From the NCBI GenBank assembly GCA_963741305.1, contig CAVUHL010000003.1, forward strand, positions 6,820,001-6,884,000: a DNA stretch of 64,000 nt, written 5' to 3'. Below are positions 14,655 to 23,710 of this stretch, piece by piece. The first letter of the stretch is position 1. Every line of letters starts with the position of its first letter. Below the pieces are notes generated by a model, which worked only from the letters and a program-made list of their open reading frames with translations, ran no database searches and was not told where the DNA came from. The stretch comes from DATMER01 sp963741305. GTDB lineage: Bacteria; Acidobacteriota; Thermoanaerobaculia; Multivoradales; UBA5704. Position numbers and translations under genes: made by a program.

Positions 14655-17357
14655 ATGCCTAGCCCCGCTCCCTGTAAGTCACCCTTGTGTTTGGTGGCCG
14701 GGATTCTCATGGTCCTTATAGCCCTGGTCGCCCCGGTCGGGGCCAACGCGGCCGACCTCTTCTTCTCCGAGTACATCGAGGGCAGCTCGTTCAACAAGGC
14801 GGTCGAGGTCTACAACGGCACCGGTTCGCCGATCGACCTGTCTGCCAACGGCTACAACGTCCAGATGTTCTTCAACGGCAGTGTGACCCCCGCCACGACG
14901 ATCAATCTGGTCGGCACCGTGGAGCCCGACGACGTTTTCGTGCTCGCCCAGATCTCCGCCGATGCGGCCATCCTCGCCGTGGCCGACCAGACGAACACGT
15001 CCACGAGCTGGTTCAACGGCGACGACGCCGTCGTGCTGCGCAGGGGAACGACGGTCCTCGACGTGATCGGCCAGATCGGCTTCGATCCCGGGACCGAGTG
15101 GGGGACGGGAGTGACCTCGACCGCCGACAACACCATCCGCCGCAAGGCCTCGGTGACCGGCGGCGATACCAACGGGGCGGACGCCTTCGTTCCCGGCCTC
15201 GAGTGGAACGGCTTCGCCAACAACACCTTCAACGGGCTCGGCTGCCACCCCGGCGACATCACCGGCTCCTGCCTCGCGGTCGTGGAGAAGGAGATCTACG
15301 AGATCCAGGGCAACGGCCTCGCCTCGCCTTTCGCCGGCCAGACGGTCCTGACCAAGAACAACGTGGTCACCGCCGTGGGCGCCGACGGCTTCTTCATCCA
15401 GGATCCCACCCCCGATGCCGATCCGGAGACCTCGGAGGGCCTCTACGTCTTCACCGGCTCGGCTCCGGCCGTCGTCCTCGGAGACCTCGTGGACGTTCAG
15501 GGCGGGGTCGTCGAGTTCTTCAACATGACCGAGATGGGCGGCGCCGTGCAGGTGATCAAGATCTCCTCCGGCAATCCGCTGCCCGCCCCGGCCCAGCTCG
15601 GACCGGCCCTTCCCTCGCCCAACCCGCCGCAGCCGGCGACCGAGATGGAGCGCTTCGAGAACATGCTGGTGCGGATCGAGAACGGCACCGTCTCCGGCCC
15701 CACCAACCAGTTCGGCGAGTCCTCGATCGTAGCCACCCCGAACCGTCCCTTCCGCGAGCCGGGCATCCTCTACCCCGGCCTTCCCGGACTGCCGGTCTTC
15801 GACGGCAACCCCGAGATTTTCGAGATCGACAACGGGCTCGGCGGGCCCACGATCGAGCTCGCGGCAGGCTCGGTGGTCGTCCTGGCCGAGGGACCGCTCG
15901 CCTTCTCCTTCGGCAATTACCAGATCTGGCCGACCGCGCTCGAAGCGGTGGGCACGATCGAGCCCACTCCGGTGCGTCCGCGCGCGGCAGGCGAGTTCAC
16001 GGTTGCCAGCCAGAACCTCTTCCGCCTCTTCGACACTACGGACGATCCCTCCTGCGATGAGGAGACGGCCACGGCGCAGCAGTTCGCCGACCGGCTGAAC
16101 AAGTTCTCGCTCCAGGTCCGCACCGTGCTCGGCTCGCCCGACGTGCTGGCTGTCTCCGAGGTCGAGAACCTTTCGACGCTCCAGGCGCTCGCGGCGAAGA
16201 TCCTCGCCGACGATCCGAGTGTGAGCTACACCGCCTACCTCGAGGAAGGCAACGACATCGGCTGCATCGACGTCGGCTTCCTGGTGCGCGACACGGTCCA
16301 GGTCGGCTCGATCGCGCAATTCGGCAAGGACGACACGTTCGAGTTCAATGGCGCGACCGCCCTTCTGAACGACCGTCCGCCGCTGGTCCTCACCGGTTCC
16401 TACACCGGCAACGGCGTGGCCTTCCCGATCACCGTCATCGCCATCCACCAGCGCTCGCTTTCCGGGATCGAAGGTGCCAGCGCCAACGCCCAGCGGGTCC
16501 GCGAGAAGCGGCACCAGCAGGCGCTCCGCCTCTCGCAATTCATCCAGCAGCTCCAGACCGGCACGCCGGGGCTCCGCCTCGTCGCGATCGGCGACTTCAA
16601 CGCCTTCCAGTTCACCGACGGCTACGTGGACGTGATGGGGCAGGTCACCGGCAATCCCGACCCCGCCGGAGCGCTGATCCCGGCCACGGACGAGGTGAAC
16701 CCCGACCTGACCAACCAGACGTTCAACGAGCCTGTCGACCAGCGCTACTCCTTCGTCTTCGACGGCAGCGCGCAGGCGCTCGACCACGGCGTCACCTCGC
16801 AGGGGCTCGCCCCCTTCATGCGCGGCGCCGAGCACTCGCGCGGCAACTCCGACGCTCCTTTCGGCTTCGACGCCGACCCGGCGACGCCGCTCCGCTCGGC
16901 CGACCATGACGGCCTGGCGCTCTTCATCATGAGCGATGCCGATGCCGACGGCGACGCCGACGACCAGGACAACTGCCGCACCACCGCGAACCCCGGTCAG
17001 GAAGACCAGGACGGCGACGGAGTGGGCGATGCCTGCGACAACTGCCCGGCCACTCCGAACCCGCAGCAGCTCGATGCGGACAACGACGGCGTGGCCGACG
17101 AGTGCAACGACCTCTGCCTGGGCACGGTCCGGCCGGAAGGCGTGCCCACCAGCGGCCTCAAGCCCAACCACTACGCCCTGATCGACGGCGACACCACGTT
17201 CGACACGAACGGCGGCAGCTCCGTCTTCACCCTTCAGCAGACCGCGGGCTGCTCCTGCGAGCAGATCATCGTGGAGGCCGGTCTGGGCAGCGGGCACCGG
17301 AAGAACGGCTGCAGCCAGGGCGCGATGGAGGACTGGATCCTCTTCGTGAATCAGTAG
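14655..17357 (+). CDS. Secreted ExeM/NucH-like extracellular nuclease with lamin-tail and thrombospondin-3 repeats
   Basis: A 900-residue secreted protein. A signal peptide ends near ANA at residue 30. Residues about 33-200 form a lamin-tail-like domain (LFFSEYIEGSSFNKAVEVYN). An OB-like region follows, then an endonuclease/exonuclease/phosphatase domain with SEVEN near 505, GDFNAFQFTDGY near 655 and SADHDGL near 755, the expected catalytic Glu, Asp/Asn and His motifs. Two calcium-binding thrombospondin type-3 repeats (DNCRTTANPGQEDQDGDGVGD) lie near 775-820. The ATG at 14655 has AGGAG nine bases upstream. It probably degrades extracellular DNA for phosphate or in biofilms. Confidence 0.88.
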   Translation: MPSPAPCKSPLCLVAGILMVLIALVAPVGANAADLFFSEYIEGSSFNKAVEVYNGTGSPIDLSANGYNVQMFFNGSVTPATTINLVGTVEPDDVFVLAQISADAAILAVADQTNTSTSWFNGDDAVVLRRGTTVLDVIGQIGFDPGTEWGTGVTSTADNTIRRKASVTGGDTNGADAFVPGLEWNGFANNTFNGLGCHPGDITGSCLAVVEKEIYEIQGNGLASPFAGQTVLTKNNVVTAVGADGFFIQDPTPDADPETSEGLYVFTGSAPAVVLGDLVDVQGGVVEFFNMTEMGGAVQVIKISSGNPLPAPAQLGPALPSPNPPQPATEMERFENMLVRIENGTVSGPTNQFGESSIVATPNRPFREPGILYPGLPGLPVFDGNPEIFEIDNGLGGPTIELAAGSVVVLAEGPLAFSFGNYQIWPTALEAVGTIEPTPVRPRAAGEFTVASQNLFRLFDTTDDPSCDEETATAQQFADRLNKFSLQVRTVLGSPDVLAVSEVENLSTLQALAAKILADDPSVSYTAYLEEGNDIGCIDVGFLVRDTVQVGSIAQFGKDDTFEFNGATALLNDRPPLVLTGSYTGNGVAFPITVIAIHQRSLSGIEGASANAQRVREKRHQQALRLSQFIQQLQTGTPGLRLVAIGDFNAFQFTDGYVDVMGQVTGNPDPAGALIPATDEVNPDLTNQTFNEPVDQRYSFVFDGSAQALDHGVTSQGLAPFMRGAEHSRGNSDAPFGFDADPATPLRSADHDGLALFIMSDADADGDADDQDNCRTTANPGQEDQDGDGVGDACDNCPATPNPQQLDADNDGVADECNDLCLGTVRPEGVPTSGLKPNHYALIDGDTTFDTNGGSSVFTLQQTAGCSCEQIIVEAGLGSGHRKNGCSQGAMEDWILFVNQ

Positions 17358-17381
17358 GCTTCAACCGCCGGGATGTGAGAA

Positions 17382-17417
17382 GGGGGCACGGCTTGTCCGC
17401 GCCCCCTTTTTGTTTTT
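17382..17417 (+). terminator. Rho-independent terminator after the nuclease gene, cassette copy 1
   Basis: A ten-base-pair stem (GGGGGCACGG / CCGCGCCCCC, one A-C mismatch) with loop CTTGT is followed by a T-rich run. The surrounding block, from 17331 to 17417, is repeated almost exactly at 21863-21946. Confidence 0.9.
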
Positions 17418-17506
17418 GAGTTGCTGAAAGGCGAATTCTCGGTGTATGCTTTTGCGATACAGCGACGGCTTCGCATCTGCTTCGGCGCTCAGAGGAGATT
17501 GGCGAG

Positions 17507-18799
17507 ATGAGAAAGCTTTGCCTTTGCCTCATTCTCATGAGTTTGCTGGGCTTCGGCCAGGAAGCGTCCGCTGCGATCGGCACGATCGACGACGTGCCGG
17601 CCGCGACGCTGCTGCTCCCGTACTTCGAGTTGGACATCGCCAACCAGAATGGCATGAACACCTTGTTCTCGATCAACAACGCCTCGGCGACCGCCGTGTT
17701 GGCGCACGTCACGGTCTGGACCGACCAGTCGGTTCCGGCCGTCGACTTCGACGTGTACCTGACCGGCTATGACGTCCAGACGATCAGCCTGCGCGACATC
17801 CTGCAGAACGGCAACCTGCCGCGCACGGCCTCTGTCGGCCAGGATCCGAACGACACCATCAGCCCGCAGGGCCCGGTGTCCCAGGACATCAACTTCGCTT
17901 CCTGCTCCGTGCTGCCGTACGCGCCGGGCGCGGTGAGCGTTTCGTTCCGCAACCACCTGCAGGCCTGGTTCCAGGGCAATCAGTCCCCGGCGACCGGCAA
18001 CTGCGCCGGTTCCAAGCAGCCGGACACCAACATCCTGCGCGGCTACGTCACGGTCGACACCGTGAACGCCTGCAATCTCTTCTTCCCTTCGGACTTTGCG
18101 TTTTACGCTCCATTCCTCACCTTCCAGAATGTCCTCTGGGGCGACTACCTCTACGTCAACCCGTCCCAGCACTTCGCCCATGGCGAGACGATGGTCTCCA
18201 TCGAGGCCTGCTTGGTCGACAACGAGACCGGCCCGATCTGCTGCTTCATGCCGGGCGACCACACCTTCTACGGCATCTACAACGGCGCCACCGGGGCTGA
18301 CTGTCGCGAGCCGCTGCCGACCGTTCAACACCTACGATATCTCCAGGGCGGTGGCCAGGGCGGCGGCTTCAGCGGCGGCACGGCCTACTTGGTTTGGCGC
18401 GAGGCCGACGAGAGCGACACCGCCTACAACTGCAACTTGCAGGGCCCGAGCACCTGGTACCCGCTTGAGGCCACCCAGATCGTGATCTTCGACGAGCAGG
18501 AACAGCCTGTCACCACCGAGGACTGCCCCTCGGGCGACCCGACCTGCGAGCAGGAGGTTCTGATCCCGAACGAGGCTCAACGGGTCGACGTCGCCACCGA
18601 CCTGCTGGCGCCGTTTGACTTCGGATGGATCTATCTCAATCTGCAGCACCCCGAGGTGATCCCCATCTATGGTGACACCGCCGCCCAGACCTGGGTGACG
18701 GGGGTGATGGAGGCCGAGGGCCGCTACAGCGTCAGCTTCGACGCCATCCAGCTCGACAACGCGAACAACCCGGTCACGACTCTGATCCCGATTCCGTGA
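17507..18799 (+). CDS. Secreted protein of unknown function
   Basis: A 430-residue protein with a signal peptide (MRKLCLCLILMSLLGFGQEASA) and a mature part rich in aromatic and cysteine residues. It opens with TIDDVPAATLLLPYFELD, which resembles the start of secreted beta-rich proteins found in several copies in Acidobacteria-like genomes, but I do not recognise a named family. Paired cysteines (ICCF, DCPSGDPTCEQ) suggest disulfides outside the cytoplasm. The ATG is preceded by GAGGAG. Its TGA overlaps a GTG that opens the frame of the next gene, so the two may be translationally linked. Confidence 0.8.
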   Translation: MRKLCLCLILMSLLGFGQEASAAIGTIDDVPAATLLLPYFELDIANQNGMNTLFSINNASATAVLAHVTVWTDQSVPAVDFDVYLTGYDVQTISLRDILQNGNLPRTASVGQDPNDTISPQGPVSQDINFASCSVLPYAPGAVSVSFRNHLQAWFQGNQSPATGNCAGSKQPDTNILRGYVTVDTVNACNLFFPSDFAFYAPFLTFQNVLWGDYLYVNPSQHFAHGETMVSIEACLVDNETGPICCFMPGDHTFYGIYNGATGADCREPLPTVQHLRYLQGGGQGGGFSGGTAYLVWREADESDTAYNCNLQGPSTWYPLEATQIVIFDEQEQPVTTEDCPSGDPTCEQEVLIPNEAQRVDVATDLLAPFDFGWIYLNLQHPEVIPIYGDTAAQTWVTGVMEAEGRYSVSFDAIQLDNANNPVTTLIPIP

Positions 18800-18876
18800 C
18801 CGAGCAGTTGGAGGATGTAGAACAGAGACCCGGTGCTCCTGCGCAGCAGAGGAGGGACGGCGAGGGAGCTTTTCGC

Positions 18877-18888
18877 TACAATTTTGCA
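18877..18888 (+). promoter_or_regulatory. Predicted -10 box for leaderless expression of the TIR-TPR gene
   Basis: TACAAT at 18877-18882 is followed by six bases and then a GTG in frame with the TIR domain. This would allow expression independent of the upstream gene, with no leader. Confidence 0.45.
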
Positions 18889-21879
18889 GTGCCTCCAGCA
18901 TCCCTGCCAACGAGCGACCGTCCCGCGGTCTTCCTCAGCTACAGCCACAAGGACAAGCGGTGGCTGGAGGATCTGCGGGCCATGCTGGCACCTCTGGTGC
19001 ACAACGGAGTGGTCGACATCTGGTGGGACGGCAAGATCAAGCCGAGCCAGAAATGGCGCGAGGAGATCGACAGGGCCTTGGCCTCGGCCCGCATCGGGGT
19101 CCTGCTGGTCAGCTCCAACTTCCTGGCGTCCGATTTCATCGTCCAGGAGGAGCTGCCTTATCTGATCGAAGCCGCAGCCGAGCGGAAGGTGACGCTCTGC
19201 TGGGTCCTGCTGTCCGCATGCCTCTACGAGAAGACCCCGTTGGGGGAGCTCCAAGCCGCGCACGACGTTTCCCGACCGCTCGATACACTGGGAAAGGCTA
19301 GGCGCAATGCCGTCTTGAAGTCGATCTGCCAGAGGATCGAGGAGGCAGCCAGATCGGGGGCAGCCCCCTTCGGGGACACATCCGGCGGCCCGGAGCCGCC
19401 TGCGATGGTCGACCGCGATTCCGCCGAGATTCCCGATCCCAAGCTCAAGCCTGCCCGTCTCGGCGGTGCCGAGGTCGAGCCCGGTCCGAGCCGGAAGCGT
19501 CTGGTGCGGCGGCGCTGGCTCGCGGAGGCGGCCGGCCTCGCCCTGGTCGCACTCCTCGCCGTTCTGTGGATCTTGCGTCCCCCCGAGAAGGTGGCCGGTG
19601 AGCGGCCGGCGATGGCCGAGAAGGTGGCCAGCGAGCGGCCGTCGGTAGCCGTGCTCGGCTTCAGGAACCTGAAGGACGATCGCGGGGTTGATTTTATCGA
19701 AGCGATGCTCCTCGATTGGCTCCCCGACGCGCTGGGCGCCGGCGAGAAGCTTCGACTGGTGCCCGGCGAGACGGTGGAGCGGGTCAAGCGCGAGCTGTCG
19801 TTGCCTAAGGCGTACAGCTTCTCCTCTGAGACGCTGAAGCGCCTGCATCTGAATCTCGAAGCCGATTTTTTGGTATTCGGCTCGTATTACGCGAGCCCCG
19901 GGCGTCCGGTGGATGTGCACGTCAAGGTGCAGCAGGCGCCTTCCGGGGAGGTGGTGACCACCTTCTCCGAGACAGACAGCGAGCTGTCGCCGATGATTGA
20001 CCAGCTCGGCTCCCGCCTTCGCGCCGCGCTGGGGGTGGGCGAGCTTTCGCCAGCCGAGGCGCAGGGCGTGCGCGCCTCCCGGCCGAACTCGGGCACGGCG
20101 GCCCGCTTTTACGCGGAGGGTCTGGAGCAGTTGCGGGTTTCCGATGCTCTGAAGGCCCGCCAGTTCTTCGAGAAGGCGATCGAGGCTGACCGTGAGTACC
20201 CGCTGGCGTATTTGGGCTTGGCCAAGGCATTACAGAAGCTCGGCTACGACCGCAAGGCGACAGAGGCGGCCAAGCTCGCGGCTGACCGTTCAGGCCGGCT
20301 GCCGGAGGTAGAGAAGCTGCAGGTCAAGGCGCAGTATTGGGAGAGCGCGCGCCAGTGGGACCAGGCAATCGCGATCTACAGCGAGCTCGAGAAACGGTTC
20401 CCGGACGAGCTCGAATACGGGTTGCGGCTGGCCGTGCTCCAGAATATGGCCGGCCAAGGTAAGGCGGCACTGACCACGATCGAGTCGCTGCGCACCTTGC
20501 CCTCCGGCGGCGATCCGCGCCTAGATCTAGCCGAGGCGGCCGCGGCCAGGTCTCAGTCGGATTTCAAGCGGCAGCGGGAGCTCGCCGAGACCGCGGAGAA
20601 GAAGAGCCAGCGCCAGGGAGCCCGCCTGCTCGTCGCCCAGGCCCTCCTGGAGCAGGGCAGAGCTTATGCCTCCACTGCGAGGTATCAGAAGGCCCTGGAC
20701 GCATTCGACCGGGCGCAACAGATCTACGCCGAGGTTGGCGATGACGCCGCATTCGCCCGGACGCTTGGTGAGCAGGGAGAAGTCTTCTTCAACCAGGGCA
20801 ACAAAGGGGCGGCGCTGCAGCTACACAAAGATGCGCTCAAGGTGTTCCAGCGGCTGGGTTATCGCGCCGGGGAGGCCGTACAGCTCAACCGCATCGGTGC
20901 GACTCTCGACCTGCAGGAAAAAAAGGCACAGGCGATAGCGGCCTGGGAAGACGCCCTTGAGGTCACCCATGAAATCGACGACGAGCAGCTCGCTGCGAAC
21001 CTGCTATACAACATGGTGATCCCGCTCATCGCCCAAGGCAAGCTTTCCGAGGCCCGGCAGCGATGCAACGACGCGCTCGCCATCTTCCGCTCGACCGGCA
21101 ACCGTGCAAACGAAGAAGTAATCCTGGGATCCCTCGCCGTCGTGCTCCATTATCAGGGGGAGCTGGCGCGGGCGAAGAAGATGCTCGAGGATGCCTTGGA
21201 TATCGCCCGCGAGATCGACGATCAGAGTGGCATCGGCTATCTCCTAAAAGACTTGGCGTGGCTGCTGGCGACGCAAGGGGACGCGGACCAGGCCTGGCAG
21301 AAACATCAGGAGGCCCTGGCGCTGCGTGTCCAGCTAGGGGAAAAGGACACCATCGCCGAGAGCCGTCTCGCCATAGCCGGGTTCCTGCTGGAGAAGGAGA
21401 AAGGCGACCCCCGACAAGCTCGCTTGCTCGCCGGGCAGGCTCTCGAACAGTTTCGTGCCGAAGCCCAGGCGGAAAAGGAGACCGAGGCGCGGGCGATGCT
21501 GGCGCGGGCGCTCACCGCTCAGGGCAGCTTGGCGAAGGCCCGGGAGGAGATCTCCTTGGCCGAGAGCCTGGCGGCGAAGAGCGAGTCGTTCGTGCTGCAC
21601 ATGACCGTTCAGCTCGCTGCAGGCCAGGTTCGCTCGGCCGCCGGAGAGGTTGCGGAGGCGCGGCGCCTCCTCGCAGGGGTGCGCGATCAGGCCCGCGCCA
21701 CCGGCTTTGCCGGGTTGGCGCTGGAGGCCCGCCTCGAGCTCGGCAGGCTGGAGGCGGAGCGCGGCGACCGCGCCCAAGGCCGCGAGCTCCTCGCCGCCGT
21801 GGAAAAGGACGCCCGGGCCCGCGGCTTCGGACGCGTCGCACGCGAAGCCCGGCGATTGCTCGGACTGGCCTCTTCGTGA
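18889..21879 (+). CDS. TIR domain - TolB/CsgG-like domain - TPR repeat membrane protein
   Basis: About 996 residues from the GTG at 18889. The frame is open back to a GTG at 18796 that overlaps the previous stop, so a 1027-residue form is possible. A TIR domain opens AVFLSYSHKDKRWLEDL, with a Glu in SQKWREEIDRAL at the position of the NADase glutamate and a VLLVSSNFLASDF strand. One membrane helix follows (AGLALVALLAVLWIL), then a TolB/CsgG/FlgO-like region (SVAVLGFRNLKDDRGVDF, ADFLVFGSYY). The remaining 600 residues are tetratricopeptide-type helices. TIR inside, repeats outside or the reverse cannot be decided. Such proteins resemble signalling or NAD-cleaving sensors; a defence role is possible but unproven. 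Confidence 0.82.
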   Translation: MPPASLPTSDRPAVFLSYSHKDKRWLEDLRAMLAPLVHNGVVDIWWDGKIKPSQKWREEIDRALASARIGVLLVSSNFLASDFIVQEELPYLIEAAAERKVTLCWVLLSACLYEKTPLGELQAAHDVSRPLDTLGKARRNAVLKSICQRIEEAARSGAAPFGDTSGGPEPPAMVDRDSAEIPDPKLKPARLGGAEVEPGPSRKRLVRRRWLAEAAGLALVALLAVLWILRPPEKVAGERPAMAEKVASERPSVAVLGFRNLKDDRGVDFIEAMLLDWLPDALGAGEKLRLVPGETVERVKRELSLPKAYSFSSETLKRLHLNLEADFLVFGSYYASPGRPVDVHVKVQQAPSGEVVTTFSETDSELSPMIDQLGSRLRAALGVGELSPAEAQGVRASRPNSGTAARFYAEGLEQLRVSDALKARQFFEKAIEADREYPLAYLGLAKALQKLGYDRKATEAAKLAADRSGRLPEVEKLQVKAQYWESARQWDQAIAIYSELEKRFPDELEYGLRLAVLQNMAGQGKAALTTIESLRTLPSGGDPRLDLAEAAAARSQSDFKRQRELAETAEKKSQRQGARLLVAQALLEQGRAYASTARYQKALDAFDRAQQIYAEVGDDAAFARTLGEQGEVFFNQGNKGAALQLHKDALKVFQRLGYRAGEAVQLNRIGATLDLQEKKAQAIAAWEDALEVTHEIDDEQLAANLLYNMVIPLIAQGKLSEARQRCNDALAIFRSTGNRANEEVILGSLAVVLHYQGELARAKKMLEDALDIAREIDDQSGIGYLLKDLAWLLATQGDADQAWQKHQEALALRVQLGEKDTIAESRLAIAGFLLEKEKGDPRQARLLAGQALEQFRAEAQAEKETEARAMLARALTAQGSLAKAREEISLAESLAAKSESFVLHMTVQLAAGQVRSAAGEVAEARRLLAGVRDQARATGFAGLALEARLELGRLEAERGDRAQGRELLAAVEKDARARGFGRVAREARRLLGLASS

Positions 21880-21911
21880 ATCAGTAGGCTTCAACCGCCG
21901 AGATGTGAGAA

Positions 21912-21946
21912 GGGGGCGCGGCTTGTCCGCGCCCCCTTTTTGTTTT
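21912..21946 (+). terminator. Rho-independent terminator after the TIR-TPR gene, cassette copy 2
   Basis: A perfect ten-base-pair stem (GGGGGCGCGG / CCGCGCCCCC) with loop CTTGT and a T run. It is the same cassette as the one behind the nuclease gene, including about 50 bases before the stem. Confidence 0.92.
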
Positions 21947-21955
21947 CCGGAGCCA

Positions 21956-22412
21956 TGCTGAGCTGCTGAGAAGGGCTCGGAGATCTTCAGCCCCGCTCTG
22001 AGCTTCTCAGAATCGTTCCGAGAACCTCGAAGCCATTCTGAAGTCCCGGGAACGGCTCCGAGATTCTGGAAGTCATTCTGAGCGGCTCAGAATGACTCTG
22101 AAGTTTTCAGAGCCGTTCTGAGAGTCTGGGAACGGCTCTGAGCTTCTCAGAATCGTTCCCAGAAGCTCGAAGCCATTCTGGAGTGCCAGGAACGGCTCCG
22201 AGATCCCTGAAAGCCATTCTGAGCGGCTCAGAGTGATTCTGAAGTCTTCGGAGCCGTTCTGAGCGGCTGAGAACGGTTCCGAGATCTTCCGAGCCGCTCT
22301 GAGCTTCTCAGAATCGTTCTGAGGAGCTCGAAACCATCCTGAGGCGCCAGGAATGGTTCCAAGGCACTTCAGAATGGCTCTGAGATTCTCAGAATGGATT
22401 CGAGAGAGCTGG
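21956..22412. repeat. Degenerate 20-bp palindromic tandem array with higher-order structure
   Basis: About 23 units of 20-21 bp. A good unit reads TTCTGAG-CGG-CTCAGAA plus three bases; the two arms are reverse complements. Units alternate between TTCTGAG, CTCTGAG and TTCCGAG starts. The exact 20-mer CTCTGAGCTTCTCAGAATCG occurs at 21996, 22136 and 22297, spacings of 140 and 161 bp, so blocks of seven or eight units were themselves copied. The array fills the whole gap between the TIR-TPR terminator and the AmrS gene. No gene is seen in it. Confidence 0.88.
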
Positions 22413-22457
22413 ATGCCAGGGAATCCCCCGCCGCGCCGCGCCGTTTTCTTGAATGGC

Positions 22458-23573
22458 ATGAGCACCTTCTCCGACACCGTCCCCACCAAGTACTGGCACG
22501 CGCTCGACAACGGGCGGATTCAGTGCGATCTGTGCCCCCGGTTCTGCAAGCTGCTCGAAGGGCAGCGCGGGCTCTGCTTCGTTCGCGCCCGTGAGGAAGA
22601 CCAGATCGTCCTCAAGACGTGGGGCCGGTCGAGCGGGTTCTGCGTCGATCCGATCGAGAAGAAGCCGCTCAACCACTTCCTGCCGGGGACGCCGGTGCTC
22701 TCCTTCGGCACGGCAGGCTGCAACCTGGCCTGCAAGTTCTGCCAGAACTGGGACATCAGCAAGTCGCGCGAGACCGACACCCTGGCCGATCAGGCCACGC
22801 CCGAGATCATCGCCGAGGCCGCCCATCGCCTCGGATGCAAGAGCGTGGCGTTCACCTATAACGATCCGGTCATCTTCCTGGAGTATGCCGTCGACGTGGC
22901 GCAGGCCTGTCACGAGCGGGGGATCAGGACCGTGGCGGTCACGGCAGGCGAGATCTGCGCCGAGCCCCGCGTCGAGTTTTATCAGCACATGGACGCGGCC
23001 AACGTGGACCTCAAGGCGTTCACGGAGCGTTTCTACCGCAAGATCTGCGGCGGCTCGCTCGAAGCCGTGAAGGAGACGCTCGTCTACCTCAAGCACGAGA
23101 CGGACGTCTGGTTCGAGCTCACCACGCTGCTCATCCCCGGCGAGAACGATTCCAGCGAGGAGGTCGACGAGATGACCCGCTGGGTCGTGGAGAGGCTCGG
23201 CCCCGACGTGCCCATGCACTTCACCGCCTTCCATCCCGACTGGAAGATGATGGATTACCCGCCGACGCCCCCCGCGACCCTCACCCGGGCGCGGAAGATC
23301 GCCCTGGCGAACGGAGTCCGCTACGCCTACACCGGCAACGTCCACGACGAGGCCGGGGGGACGACCCGCTGCCACAATTGTGGAGATGCGCTAATCGGCC
23401 GTGACTGGTACGTGATGACCGATTGGAACCTGACCCCGGATGGCAAGTGCGCGAGCTGCGGCACGGCCTGCGCCGGCCGCTTTGAAGGCCCTCCCGGAGA
23501 GTGGGGGGCGCGCAGGCTGCCGGTGCGGCTGCGGAACTTCGGGGCGGGGGCCAGTCCGTTGCGGGTGATCTAG
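22458..23573 (+). CDS. amrS: AmrS-type radical SAM protein (AmmeMemoRadiSam system)
   Basis: A 371-residue radical SAM enzyme. A leading CDLCPRFC cluster sits near residues 24-31, GLCFVRA follows, and the SAM-cluster motif is GCNLACKFCQNW near residue 86. Then come AFTYNDPVIFLEY and NVDLKAFTERFYR, the standard AmrS text. A zinc-ribbon-like end (CHNCGDALIG, CASCGTAC) is also present. Related proteins also resemble pyruvate formate-lyase activating enzymes. The ATG at 22458 is chosen for homology; readings from 22353 would translate the repeat array. Its usual partners, AMMECR1 and Memo, are not adjacent. Confidence 0.88.
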   Translation: MSTFSDTVPTKYWHALDNGRIQCDLCPRFCKLLEGQRGLCFVRAREEDQIVLKTWGRSSGFCVDPIEKKPLNHFLPGTPVLSFGTAGCNLACKFCQNWDISKSRETDTLADQATPEIIAEAAHRLGCKSVAFTYNDPVIFLEYAVDVAQACHERGIRTVAVTAGEICAEPRVEFYQHMDAANVDLKAFTERFYRKICGGSLEAVKETLVYLKHETDVWFELTTLLIPGENDSSEEVDEMTRWVVERLGPDVPMHFTAFHPDWKMMDYPPTPPATLTRARKIALANGVRYAYTGNVHDEAGGTTRCHNCGDALIGRDWYVMTDWNLTPDGKCASCGTACAGRFEGPPGEWGARRLPVRLRNFGAGASPLRVI

Positions 23574-23708
23574 ACCTCACCCCCTGTCCCCCTCTCCCGC
23601 GGGGGAGAGGGGGAACGTAGCTGGGGCAGCCGTGCCTGAACGTGAGGCTAGACTGCCTGAGTCACGTCCCCCCTCTCCCCCGCGGGAGAGGGGGACAGGG
23701 GGTGAGGT
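23574..23708. repeat. Perfect 40-bp inverted repeat between two convergent genes
   Basis: Arms 23574-23613 and 23669-23708 are exact reverse complements of 40 bp separated by 55 bp. Each arm also folds on itself (CCCTCTCCCGCGGGGGAGAG). The left arm begins directly after the AmrS stop and the right arm ends two bases before the glutamate dehydrogenase stop. It probably terminates both genes. Confidence 0.9.
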
Positions 23709-23710
23709 TT

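Noticed and set aside
14679..17297. 872-residue open frame on the minus strand
   Set aside because: It is the exact antisense of the secreted nuclease gene and has no recognisable domain; GC-rich codon bias keeps it open.
21956..22412. CRISPR-like array
   Set aside because: Units are short, all diverged and lack constant repeats with unique spacers; no cas genes are near.
22073..22510. 145-residue minus-strand open frame
   Set aside because: It is a translation of the repeat array with no start signal.
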